Source of the DNA: Apus apus
Taxonomy: Eukaryota; Chordata; Aves; Apodiformes; Apodidae
NCBI RefSeq assembly: GCF_020740795.1
Contig: NC_067286.1
Coordinates: forward strand, 1,607,990-1,671,989
DNA length: 64,000 nt
Direction of reading: 5' to 3'
Shown: piece by piece, positions 21,747-33,045 of the stretch
Layout of the letters: each line of letters begins with the position of its first letter
Position numbering within the stretch: position 1 is the first letter of the stretch
Program-made: the position numbers and the translations under genes
Notes under the pieces: generated by a model
The model's database searches: none
What the model saw: the letters and a program-made list of their open reading frames with translations, nothing else
Told to the model about the DNA's origin: nothing

Positions 21747-23282
21747 CTGCAAGCAGAGAGGAGGGAGGTGGCAACTCCAGGGTGACTTTTCCCTCAGGGT
21801 AGTGTTTCAAGGTTTGTTCCAGCTCATTGTAGCCAGATCTTGATTTAGGGAGGCACTGCTGTGCTTAGAGCACATTGTGCAGAGCACTGAAAGGCCAAAT
21901 TCAATACAACAGGTAGGATAAATTAGATTGCAGTGCATTTCTCCCCTTGTAAAATGCATTTCTCGAGGGTCCTTTTTGCAGTTCAGTACCAGGAAACAAA
22001 TGATCTTTAAAAATCAATGATAGCTTAGATTAATCCTGTCTGAAAAGTACCTCATGTCTGAACAAAATGTGATCCCAGTGTTAACAACTCTGCTATAACT
22101 GTCTTTGCTTCATGTGGCTGGGATTAGGTGAGACAAATCTTGTCAAAAGTGTGTGGAAGTTCTAGGCAATCAGCATGCAAGCCCCATCAGCATGAGAGAA
22201 AACAGGGTTGAGAGTACTGCAAAGAGCTGGTAGGTTTTTATGTTGATGGCTGATTTCTATTTTAATAAAGTGTAGTTTTGTATGGTTGGTTTGTTCTCTT
22301 GAGTCCTATGTACAGGAAATAGAGTCAGCCCTTAATAACTTCCTTCTCAGAAACTGCAAGAACCAGATGTGGGACAAAATGTCTGACCCTCACAGGGCAT
22401 TGAATTATGGCTCAAATAATTATTTCCTCCCTCATTAAGTTCCCCCCATTTCCTGAGGCAGTTCATCCTGCTTCTTCCTCCCCATTGCACTGGGATCTGA
22501 ATGAAAATGTTAAGCACAATTTTAAAAGTTAAAAAAAAAAACCACATAGATTTCACACCCTTTCTTTTGTCTGACGAGGTGAAGCAGCATGACTCTCCTC
22601 CTCTCTCCCCACCAGCTATTCATTTTGACATGAGAAGACAGAGAAATATGATGAAAGACAGCAGGAGAGAGTTAAAGAGGAGAGAGGAACAAGTCAAAAT
22701 GGGGAGACCCGGGAGATGTGACTCATTGAACAGTGTAACCAGCATGAATATTCTGTTTTCTCTTTGTAAGATGCTGCAGAACACATGGGGACAGACTTCC
22801 ATAAACAAGCTAAATGTGACAGATTGAGTCATTCTTGCTTCATCTCAGCACCCCAGACACACTGTCTTCAGTGCTGCATGGACAGAGGCAAGATAAATGC
22901 CATTTACACCTTGCTGTTCTACCTGGCTTCACCATTCTAAATGCAAAAATCCCATTTCATTTTGCCTTTAAAGCTGCCACTGGAATTAATGAAGGTTTCT
23001 GAGCACCTCCAGCAGGTGTCTTAGGTAGGTGTGCAGTCTCCTGCCTGTCTTTGCTGACACATTGCAGAGTGCACCTCCAGTAAGAGGATGAGTGTGTGGA
23101 AAGCTGGAGTCAGCTGAGATGAATTCCACCCTTAACTTCACCAAAGTGATGTGAAAGGATGTGACATCTTTAGGGTTGACTGAAACCAGGGAACTTCTGG
23201 CACTGCACCATAGTCTTATATAGGAAGCTGGATGATTCCATCCTCAGCTGTTACAGGACCCTAAGCACTTCTGACATGAAGA
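21747..23282. other. intergenic / presumed 5'UTR intron of MRGPR, no exon recognised
   Basis: The region upstream of the - strand receptor probably contains its noncoding first exon, but I could not identify it. No other gene is seen. Confidence 0.4.
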
Positions 23283-23351
23283 CTTTAGAGACCAGTGGTC
23301 TTCTCTCTAAAGAAGGGACCACTGTTCTTTAGAGACCAAAGGTCTCTGAAG
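23283..23351. repeat. compound palindrome
   Basis: CTTTAGAGACC occurs at 23283 and 23327, and its complement occurs as TCTCTAAAG (23304-23312) and GGTCTCTGAAG (23341-23351, one mismatch). CAGTGGTC (23293-23300) also pairs with GACCACTG (23317-23324). Several alternative hairpins are possible within 70 bp. Confidence 0.8.
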
Positions 23352-23709
23352 AAAGAATTTTAGTGCATACTGAAACCATCATCTCCTTCAGAACGCACAG
23401 GATCTGTGTTGCAGCACAGTTCCACAACAGGAACATCCCTGAGTTCAAACTCACCTTCTTTTTCCTTGTCTGGGGAAACCAGCATCCTGCCTGACCAACA
23501 TCACCTCCTCCCTGAACATCTGGAGCAAGCAAATTGAAAAGTTGCAGCTTTCTGACTTTGTTCACTCCCTCACTATCTGCTTGTGGGGTGTCAGCAGAGT
23601 ATCAGACCTTGATTCGCAGCAGAAAGCAGCTGCAGTAGCTCTAATTCTGTGAACCAAGCCTGGTGTGAGGAGAAAGGAAGACCCAGTTGTTCAGTGGTTT
23701 CCTAAAGTT

Positions 23710-23950
23710 TAAAATACCCAAGAAATTCTTCACCATGAGGGTAGGAAGGCACTGGAATAGGTTGCCCAGGGAAGCTGTGGCTGCCCCCTCCCTGGAAGTG
23801 TTCAAGGGCAGGTTGGATGAGGTTTGTGCAGCCTGGTGTGGTGGGAGGTGTCCCTGCTTATAGCAGGGAGGTTGGGTCCTGATGATCTTTAACATCCCTT
23901 CCAACCTTCACCACTCTATGATTCTGCGATTCTATGATTCTGTGATTCTT
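23710..23950 (+). mobile_element. CR1 LINE, 3' end
   Basis: Sense CR1 3' region from the ATTCTTCACCATGAGGGT block through GGTTGCCCAGGGAAGCTGTG and CAAGGGCAGGTTGGATGAGG to a tail of four ATTCT-type units. It is 5' truncated and moderately diverged. Confidence 0.9.
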
Positions 23951-26677
23951 TTTACATCTATGTAATGTGCAACAAATTTCTCATTCATTTGAAAAGGCCA
24001 TGAACATCTGAGTGTCACTTGAAGTCTGTCTAAGCCTTCTGACCAGGTGTCCACTTTAGGAAAGCGGTTTTCCTACTTCCCAGCTGCAGTCATCTCCAGA
24101 AAGCAACCAAGCACCTCCTCCAGAAGTGTCTCTCTCTCCCATGGGCATTCAGGGAATGCCAGGTGACTACCTGTCTAACTTAAGCTTGCCAAACATATTT
24201 CCTAATGACACATTCATGTCTCCAAGACACATTCAAGATGTGAGTCTGCATCATTAACTGAACTAATTAGTGAAATCTTGCATCAAACAGCAGCAAACTG
24301 AGCCTACGTGGTCTTTTATCCCCTTGACATTGACCTTCCTTCCTGTGGTTTACACTCTGAATGCCACATTGTTCTTGTGAACAACCACAAAAGCATTTTG
24401 ACACCACAAAAAGCATTTTAGACTATAGAGAGAAAATGATGATGATTTTCTTGCCTAATATTAAGTGATCATTTAAGACCTAATCTTCTACTGCTAGATC
24501 TCTGAATGATGGCATCTTCTATTCCAGATTTGTATCTAGAGCAATTCAACAGCACTTGCTCATGGAAAAGGGTCCCCAGAACGAAGCTCTCATCTGGAAA
24601 AGGCACGAGACACATGGTTACCTACAACCAATTTCTAACCAGCAGGAGAAGAAAATGTTTGATCTCCTCTTCCTTCAGGTTTTTTTTCTCCTCCCTTCCC
24701 CTCACCATCTCTCCAAAAGCAGGGCAGAAAGCATTAGACAGAGTGCAATGGCAAAGATACCACCTAGGAATTTCTCACCTTTTTGTGGGTTCCTTAGAAT
24801 TGCAGGGACTCTTTTGCAGCAGCTGCCTGGTATGGATCTGCTGGGGACAATTGTCACCTGAATTCTGTGACATATGGTCCTGCTAGAATCCTTGTGTCAC
24901 ACTGCAATGCTGGGGGATTCAGATGCTGTTTAAAAAGCCTCGGTCTCTTCAGCGTCACATCCCACGGGCAGCTAATCACCCTCTTGAGGAAACAGCGAGT
25001 TTTGGGGGTGTGGTCACTTCGGTTTGAACTTCCCCCTTCCCTCTTTGTACAGAACCTGTCCGTGTCATGGTTCTGGAAATGTATTTTTACTACTTCTCCC
25101 TTCTTCAGCCATTTCACAGTTCAAAGAAAACACGAACTGTTTGTGCAAATTTTCACTTTGCCTCTTGCTCTGCTGCTTGGTTTCCTACTTGTGCATCTGA
25201 GATGCTCTATTTCTCAGGCCTTGAAGGGGGTGCCTCACTGCTGCCCAGGATCACAGGGACTGGGAAATTATCAGTCCTTTTCTATAACATCTGATGGTGA
25301 TTTCACAACCTCCCTCAGCACAACTTCTCATTCTTCTGGGACCTGTTGTCCCTTCCAAACCAGCCTTAACACACCCATCACCACTGAGTGTCCTCTTCTG
25401 ACCCTCAGCCTCTTCCAACACAAGTTATCACCCTACTTAGTCCTTATTGCTACACACAACCTTTCCTGGAGGAGGGTCCACCCAGACTCCATAGCCTTAG
25501 CACACTCAGCAGCTACAATTGCACAACCTCTGCTTGGGCTGCCTTCAAGACCCCATCCCTGCTTCTGCTGTCATGAGTTCTTTTCATGCAGCTTCACACC
25601 CCACAGAATTACCTGCCACTTCATGCTGTCTTTCAGCAGAGTCCTCCACTGCACCTAGGCACTTCCACTTTCACAAAACCCCTCCAGACAGCCTCCAGCC
25701 TTACATTTCCAGTTTCACAACTTCCCCTCCCAAAAAAACAGTGCCCCAGCCCCATCCTGCCCACTCTAAATGTACACCTCTTCACCACCTCATGGCTCTA
25801 CCAAGACAGCCCCTCACCAGCAATCACTGCCCACCCCCAACACCTCACTCATCTTCTCACCATGCACAGTCCCTCCATGGGCATGAGCTACCATAGTGTC
25901 CAGGCCCCTGTGCCAAAGTAACTGGAGTGAAAGCAGGGGTAACACCTTTCTCCTTTCCTGGCAGTAAGCACATCCTTCTAGGGAACTATTTTGCAACAGG
26001 AGATACCAGAAGCTCCTGATTTGGGCTTGTGCATTGAGTCACTTCTGCTTGTCCATTTGGCTAAGGAAGCAAAGGGAAAGGAGTGTGATTCTAGCCAAAG
26101 TGCTGCCTTGTTTGTCAGTGGATACAGAAACTGGCAGATCTGGCCCAAATAGCTTCAAGGGCAAATACCTGGTGGTTCATCTGTAGCTTCTTCTGTCATT
26201 TCTTGTTCCTTTTTCTTTCCCAAAGAGTGTAGGATGGTTTTTACTTTCTTTCCCAATACTCTGTTTCCTATAGTGACTGTTAACCCTTACTAACCTGCCC
26301 AGGTCTCCCAGCTACAATGTAGGATTATACTTAAGTTAGAGAAGAATTTAACCTCCTCATTAATGTGGAGATGTCCATTTTCATTGCTTGGTTCATGGCT
26401 TTTTATGTCAGGAGATTGTTACATTACCTTGGATGTTATTGGGCCATTCTAAATGTCAAGAAATGTCAACAAAACAAAGGAATGGACAGTGGATGAAATT
26501 GTTTATTGACACCCCTAAGTCAGAAGCTAAAAGACTTCAGAGCAGTGATGAGTTTCAGTTGAACTGATGCATGAATTGGCAAATCCATTTGCTTTATTGT
26601 GGTTTGTTTCATAGATCCACCTTTGGCTGCAGAACTTTTAGTTAAGGAAGATGAGGCTCTTCCTGACAGCAAGAATG
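23951..26677. other. intergenic, no gene seen
   Basis: About 2.7 kb without a recognised gene. Near 24379-24420 a segment of about 20 bp (ACCACAAAAGCATTTT) is directly repeated once. The stretch 25280-25900 is C/T-rich, which produces long but featureless open frames. Confidence 0.5.
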
Positions 26678-27690
26678 CATAGAACCATAGAATGGTTTGG
26701 TTTGGGAGAGACCTTGAAAGGTCATCTAGTCCAACCTCTTCTGCCATGGCCGGGGGCATTTTTCACTAGATTATCTTGCTCAAAGCCTCATCCAAATCCA
26801 ACCTGACCTTGAGCTTTTTCCAGTTATGGGCCACTGACAACTTCTTTGGGCAACCTGTTCCAGTGTCTCACCAGCCTCATCATAAAGAACTTCTTCCTTA
26901 TATCCCACCTAAATCTCCCCTTTTCAGTTTAAAACCATTGCCTCCTGTCCTCTTGGAAAAACTTTTCTCTGTCTTTCTTACGGACACCCTTTATATGTTG
27001 AAAAGCCACAAGAAGGTCTTGAGGAGCCTTCTCTTCTTCAGGCTGGACCCTCTCAGCCTTACTTTGTAGGAGAGCGGTTGCAGCTCTTGGATTGTTTTTG
27101 TGACCCTCCTCTGGACCTGCTCCAGTAGATTCATGTCTGTCTTATGCTGAGGACCCCAAGAGCTGGATACAATACTTCAGCTGGGGTCCCACCAGAATGG
27201 AGTAGAGGGCAAGAATCAGTTCCCTCAACCTGCTGGTCACAATTATTTTTATGGAGCCCAGGATACAATTTGCTTCCTGGGCTGCAGGCTCACATTGTCA
27301 ACCTTTCATCCAGCAGTACCCCCAGGTCCCTGTCTGCAGGGCTGGTCTCAATCACTTCATCCTCCTGTCTGTACTGATAGTGGGGTGCACAATTTTGCAC
27401 TGGGCCTTGCTGAACTTCATGAGGTTCTCATAAGCCCGCTCCTCAAGCCTGGCAAGGTCCCCTGGATGCCATCCCTTCCCTCAAGGCCCCACTCAACTTG
27501 GAGTCATCTGCAAACTCGTCAAGGGTGCACTTGGTCCCACTCTCTGTCTCACTGTTGAAGATACTCAACAGTATTGGTCCAAAGATGGACCCTTGAGGAA
27601 CACCATTTGTTGCTGGTTTCTACTTGGACGTTGAGCCATTGCCTGTAGCTCTTTGGATGTGGCCTTTGTCCGGCCTAAGTAATTTTGTTC
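26678..27690 (-). mobile_element. CR1 LINE, about 1 kb 3' portion
   Basis: The longest CR1 copy here, in antisense. It starts at the 3' terminus (CATAGAACCATAGAATGGTTTG), passes the TTCCTTATATCCCACCTAA and CCTCCTCTGGACCTGCTCC blocks, and extends to the CCTTGAGGAACACCA and GAGCCATTGCCTGTAGC blocks, which belong to the 3' part of ORF2 and its UTR. It is diverged throughout and its frame is not intact, which fits an old copy of a subfamily different from the short ones at 3297 and 56090. Confidence 0.9.
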
Positions 27691-30600
27691 AAAATCTAAA
27701 TGTTGATTTCTGACCTAATCCCACCCCAAAATCAGGTCTGAGGTAGATCAAGTGAGTCAATTTTTGGAGAGCTTTTCCATTTTCTTCCCACAGAAGAGCC
27801 TCAAGTGAAAGTGACTCAACTCAGCTGACTTCCACGGGCATAAAAGAGCTGACTTCCCTCCTTGGTTTTCCCCGTTTGTGACAGAGGATTTTTAAACTTC
27901 CTCTGCAGTGTGCTGACCCTTGCCAAAGCATGCAAGTTCCTGCAAGAGGCTTCGTTCACTGGGTTGCCAGTGATGAAATTACAGGCAAAATAGGACATGA
28001 AGGGTCATCAGGAGCTATCCCAAGTCATCTGTCCTTGAAACTCAGCTTCATCATAACCACTACTGAGAGGAGAGTGCCCAACCTGCCCTTTCAAAGACCA
28101 CCAGGACAGGTGATTCTTTACCACCCCCAGAGCATGGCACCACTCTCCTAACTACCAGAAATCTCTCTTGACTTGTTTTCTTAAAGAAGATTTCTCTTAT
28201 ACATGGTTTCCTTTTGGGTGGCAAGGATGGGAAGTGCTGCTTTCTTACTCACAATGCTATGAGACCAAAGCAGTGGATCTCATGGGCCCTTGGGAAAACC
28301 ATAAAGCCTTGCTTGATGAAGGACTCTGGAAAGGGTTAAGCAGACTAAGTCACTGCTCATGCTTGTCCAGTTTCATATTCAGCTCATCCATTGGCTGTTG
28401 ATTCTACTGGAGAAATCCTGAAATGCCTTAACAATCTCATTATCACTGACTGATGGTTAGTTCTTTAAAATATGTTTGCTTAAATTTTTCAGGTGGAACA
28501 GAACTGATTTATCTTCCTTTGTCCTTTCCTTTCATGCCTTCCTTTCACTGAGGCTCCACACCTCCCCCCTCCAGCCCCAGCAGCCTATCAAGTGGGAGAT
28601 CTCCTTGGAGAGGTTTACAGAGAGCTACTTAAGCAGTTTCCTTCTCAGCTTCTTTCTGCTGCTGGGGTGTGGACCCAACAATCTGCAGGTCAGGCTGTGC
28701 TGATCACACAGCCCATCACAGCAGTTTTTACACGGGCAGGAAATACCAGGATAGACTTGCAGTACAGGAAAGCAAAAGATTAGGTTAGATGGGATTATAA
28801 AAGGCACCTCTTTGGGTTGTTGGAAGCTTTCCAGAAGCTGTTCTATATTCCGTAAGGCTCTAACACATTCCTACCAGGGAAGGCAGGTGTTGAGGAGATA
28901 AAAACAGACATCACACAAAAAATTGTATCTCCAAACACAGAGGAGGTAAGTTTTCCAGGTGTCTGAATTCTTCCTTTTTGTGTGTGGGTTGGGGTTTTTT
29001 TGTGTTTTGTTGTTGTGGGTTTTTTTTTTTCCTTTCTTCATATCTTGTTCTGATTTCCTTTCCTCTTTTGTTTTCTCCTTCTTGAACAAATGTGAAAATA
29101 CAAGAAGAAGCTGTCACTACCTTTATCACCTGTCTGAGGCTTTCTTTGACTGGAACCACCCACAGAGCTAGTTCTGTACTCCCAGATTAGATGATTTTGT
29201 TACTTTGTTTCCCACTAACCACCCGAAATTTTAGGGAATAATGAGATAGTTCAACTTCTCATCATTTCTAGAGTGTTATCAGTCCCTATTCTCTTTATTT
29301 TATTTTGCAGTTGATTGCATTATCTCACCTACCTCTAGTCTCTCCCTGAAAAGATACTTTTAGAGGTAAAATATAACTTGTGGGAATCCTCTACTGAATC
29401 CATCATTCTAGTCACCCTCTTCGAGTCAACAGAAACAGGCACCTCCAGCATGTGATTAATCACATCTTTAAATGCTCAGCTTAGGTAGGTCATGAACTGC
29501 CCTGCAAAAGCAGGAAAATAATGCATATGACTGGCTCAGATCTATCCTTCCAAAATACACACCTGGTTTTAGCTTAGGTGTTTCCCATCTTCAGGAATAG
29601 AGTTTCCCTTGATCACTTATCTTTTGGTCACTTCTTTCTGAACCACTGATAGTAACTTGTGGGGCTTGTTCCCCGTTCTGCTCTGGCCTTAGTGATCTTT
29701 TTTCCCTTGGAAATAGATCAGAAAAAGAATTATCCATGTGAGCTTTAGCCCCTTCCTTGAGCATCTTTTACCTGTAGTTAGTACAGCTGAAGGCACAGGA
29801 AAAGTCCCTTACTTTCCCAACTTCCTCTCTTTGTGGGTTGGAGAGCAATTTTGGTTTTTCTCCATTTCAGTGTTTCCTGTGGATGCTTCATCACTTTTTT
29901 TTTTTGCCTGCACAAGTTTCTGATTGTGCTGTAATTTCGAGTAGGTGCTTGACAATTTGAATTAACTGAATCATTCCACACATCTGCTCAGATCACCCCC
30001 GGAAACAGGGGGAACTTCTTGTATTTTTTTTCATTGGGCAAGATCTGCAAGGGCAAACTGGGAATGTTTTGATACTCAGATGAATCTCATACAGCTGATA
30101 ATTTGTTTCTAAGAGGTGCCTATTTTTGGTTAAACTCTGTAAAGAGCTAAACAAAGTGGTTTCCAGGCTTTTTTTGACCAAAGCAAATCTGCTATCTGGG
30201 TGCATAATGGCATGTTGGTAATGTTAAGGACTGAGTAGTTTTAAAGATGTCACTAGGAAATAATCTACATGTACTGCTCTGGGGTCTTGGATGGAACAGG
30301 CTGAACCAAAGCAGCTCCACGTTCCCACTGGAATGTGACCATGTCTGAAAGGAGAAGATCTAGAGATGCAGATAAATGCCTTAGAGATAAGGAGTTCAGC
30401 CATAGCACACACAGAAAAATGGGAATGGCATTGAGGAAAGCTCTGAGCTTCTTTCAGGGGACATAAAGGCTTGTTCTCTGAAGTTTATTTTATCATGGTG
30501 CTGTTAATTGTCCTTCTTGTCAATGGAAAATGAAAGGATCCTTTTAAGGACCTTAGTTCAGCTGCTCTGCCTGTAGAAAGAGACTTTGACCACCAGCTGG

Positions 30601-31387
30601 ACTGGCTTCACCAAACAGAAATTAACCCCTTCCCCCAGTATAAAGTAAAATTAATACAATACTGGGACAGAAGAACTGGAAAGATCCTTCCATTCTTCCT
30701 TCCTCTCAAAGGAATGTTGCTGAGGTTTGAAGCTAAATGCTAGAGCAAGTCGTAAGTGAAATTGTTTACTGTTTTCCCCAGGACAGGCAACTTCCCCAGA
30801 GCTCATTGTTCAGCCCAGGAAGATGCAAATTTATGTTTCAAAATGTATATTCACAAGAGACTTTTTATCTTTCCTCTGTGAGTGGTTTCATTTCCTCTCC
30901 AAACAACAATTCAAAGATCATTTTGACTTTTAAAATTATTCAGGTTTCTAAGGAATATCTCCAGGTGTTCTCAATGGCCCTGTTTTACAGAGACTGTTTT
31001 CATGGGCTGGGTTTTTACACTGAGGGCAAACATGCTTTTAAACATCAGTAGCCCCTGAGGTGCTCAGGGTGAACACTCTGACCTTGTCCTTAGCACACCA
31101 GCCACAGATCCAGTCCTTCAAAAGCCTGGAGAGCCAGGATGGAGGAACATCTCACCAAGTGCACCTCTCTCAGTGCTGCAGTAGACACAGCTCAACTCTC
31201 ATGCAGGGAGAAGGAAATACCTTAGGGGGGAAGAAAAAAAACAAGCAACAAAACCCCCACTCCATAAACTTAATACTAATTCTATGTATTTCTTTGCCTG
31301 AATGCACTTCTGATAAAGAATTCATTATTTATAATGAAAAAAACCCCACCTGATTAATAATTTGTCTTTATTTTCCCATGTGCCCAG
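27691..31387. other. intergenic, no gene seen
   Basis: About 3.7 kb between the MRGPR and OR clusters with no recognised gene. T-rich runs at about 28990-29035 are simple sequence. It probably contains the upstream noncoding exon of the OR at 31424, which I cannot place. Confidence 0.45.
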
Positions 31388-31423
31388 GCTGTACATTGTG
31401 TATTCACCACTCAACTGATTAGC

Positions 31424-32359
31424 ATGGAGAATGCAAGCAGTGTGAAGGAATTCATCCTTTTGGGCCTCTCAGAGAATCAAAGGGTGCAGAAAATATGTTT
31501 TGTGATGTTTCTGCTCTGCTATGTGACTATTGTGGTGGGAAACCTGCTCATTGTGATCACTGTAATTAGCAGTCAACTCCTGAACTCTCCCATGTATTTC
31601 TTTCTCTGCTACCTGTCCTTTGTAGACATCTGCTACTCTTCAGTCACGGCTCCCAAAATGATTGCTGACTTCCTTGTGGAATATAAAACCATCTCCTTGG
31701 TGGGTTGCATGGCACAGCTGTTTGGAGTCCATTTCTTTGGCTGCACAGAGATCTTCATCCTCACCGTGATGGCCTACGACCGCTACCTTGCCATCTGCAG
31801 ACCTCTCCACTACACCACCCTGATGACCAGGCGTGTGTGTGGCCAGCTGGTGATGGCCTCCTGGGTGGGAGGCTTCGTGCACTCCCTCGTGCAGACTCTT
31901 CTCATCACTCACCTTCCCTTCTGTGGTCCTAACAAAATTGACCACTACTTCTGTGATGTCCACCCCCTCCTACAACTGGCATGTACCAGCACCTACTTTG
32001 TGGGCGTCATCGTTGTTGCCAACAGTGGGATGATAACTTTGAGCTGTTTCGTCATCCTGGTCACCTCCTACGTTGTCATCCTGGTTTCCTTGAGGAGTCA
32101 AACATCTGAAGGGAGGCACAAGGCCCTCTCGACCTGCGGGTCCCACATCACAGTGGTGATTCTGTTCTTTGGGCCATGCACCTTCATCTACATACGCCCA
32201 TCCAGCCACCTGTCAGAGGACAAGAGAGTGGCAGTGTTCTACACTCTCATCACCCCCATGCTGAACCCACTCATCTACACCCTAAGAAATGCAGAGGTGA
32301 AGAGTGCCATGAGAAAACTCTGGGCCAGGAAAGTGGGAAGGGAAAATGGAAAGGTGTAG
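31424..32359 (+). CDS. Olfactory receptor, family 4 (OR4S-like)
   Basis: An intact 311-residue class II odorant receptor, expected in olfactory cilia membranes and coupled to Golf/adenylyl cyclase. It shows a glycosylation site at Asn3, helix 1 GN (39-40), PMYFFL (56-61), paired cysteines at 95 and 177, [10 protein letters not shown] (116-125), SY (215-216), KALSTCGSH (233-241) and [12 protein letters not shown] (278-289). The segments [24 protein letters not shown] and [18 protein letters not shown] closely resemble mammalian OR4S genes as I remember them. The ATG at 31424 gives the standard N-terminus and lies 36 bp after a splice acceptor (AG at 31386-31387). It is the first of three OR4 genes in the same orientation. 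Confidence 0.95.
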   Translation: MENASSVKEFILLGLSENQRVQKICFVMFLLCYVTIVVGNLLIVITVISSQLLNSPMYFFLCYLSFVDICYSSVTAPKMIADFLVEYKTISLVGCMAQLFGVHFFGCTEIFILTVMAYDRYLAICRPLHYTTLMTRRVCGQLVMASWVGGFVHSLVQTLLITHLPFCGPNKIDHYFCDVHPLLQLACTSTYFVGVIVVANSGMITLSCFVILVTSYVVILVSLRSQTSEGRHKALSTCGSHITVVILFFGPCTFIYIRPSSHLSEDKRVAVFYTLITPMLNPLIYTLRNAEVKSAMRKLWARKVGRENGKV

Positions 32360-32924
32360 AACTGTGGTAACGTTGTCAAAGGATCAGAGGAAATCAAGCA
32401 TCTTCCACTCTCATGTCTTTGCTGAAAATTCCCCAAGAACTGCCTTTCAAGTAACAACTTGCTGCGAGCTCCTCTTGTGACTCGAAAAGCAAGAAGGTTC
32501 ATTTCTTTATTTGAAAGATGTTGGGAACCCTGTGACAAGCAGGCATTCCCTCTCTATTCTCTTGTCACCTAGTGCAGCCCCAGGCCTGGGGCTCCTGAGT
32601 ACTGACTGAGACACCAGTCCCAAAAATACTGAATGTTATCCAGGGAGAACATCCCATTATTCATGTATAAACTTCTAGACCAACTCCATCTGCTCTGTAC
32701 ACCATTAAGCTGGGACAGAGAGGGCTGTGGTCACCTGCTGCTGGCAACTGAGGCCCCTTTCTGCCTGCAGGAAATGCCTTTTTGTGAGAACCCCCTTGTG
32801 GTATCTTGAATCAATGAGTTAGAAATGAAAAATGTGGTGTTAGGTGCTAGACAGTTCATTTGCTGGTAACAGGAGGGGAAGCTTCTCTCCTTCCCCTGTC
32901 AGTGCAATAGGAACCTTTCTGCAA
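32360..32924. other. 3' flank of OR, no gene seen
   Basis: Probably 3'UTR and flank. No close AATAAA was noticed; the nearest candidates lie beyond 33.5 kb. Confidence 0.4.
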
Positions 32925-33045
32925 TGTTCAAAGTCAGGTTGTTCCAGGCTTTGATGAATCTGAACTAGTGGAAGATGTCTCTACCTGTGGCAGGGTGGTT
33001 CTTCAAATGTTCCTTCCACCCCAAGCCGTCCTATAATTCTCTTTA
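32925..33045 (+). mobile_element. CR1 LINE, old 3' end
   Basis: A diverged sense CR1 3' terminus: CAGGTTGTTCCAGGCTTTGA, TGTCTCTACCTGTGGCAGGG, then a TTCCTTCCACCCCAAGCC end with a CCTATAATTCT tail. It is more decayed than the other copies. Confidence 0.7.
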
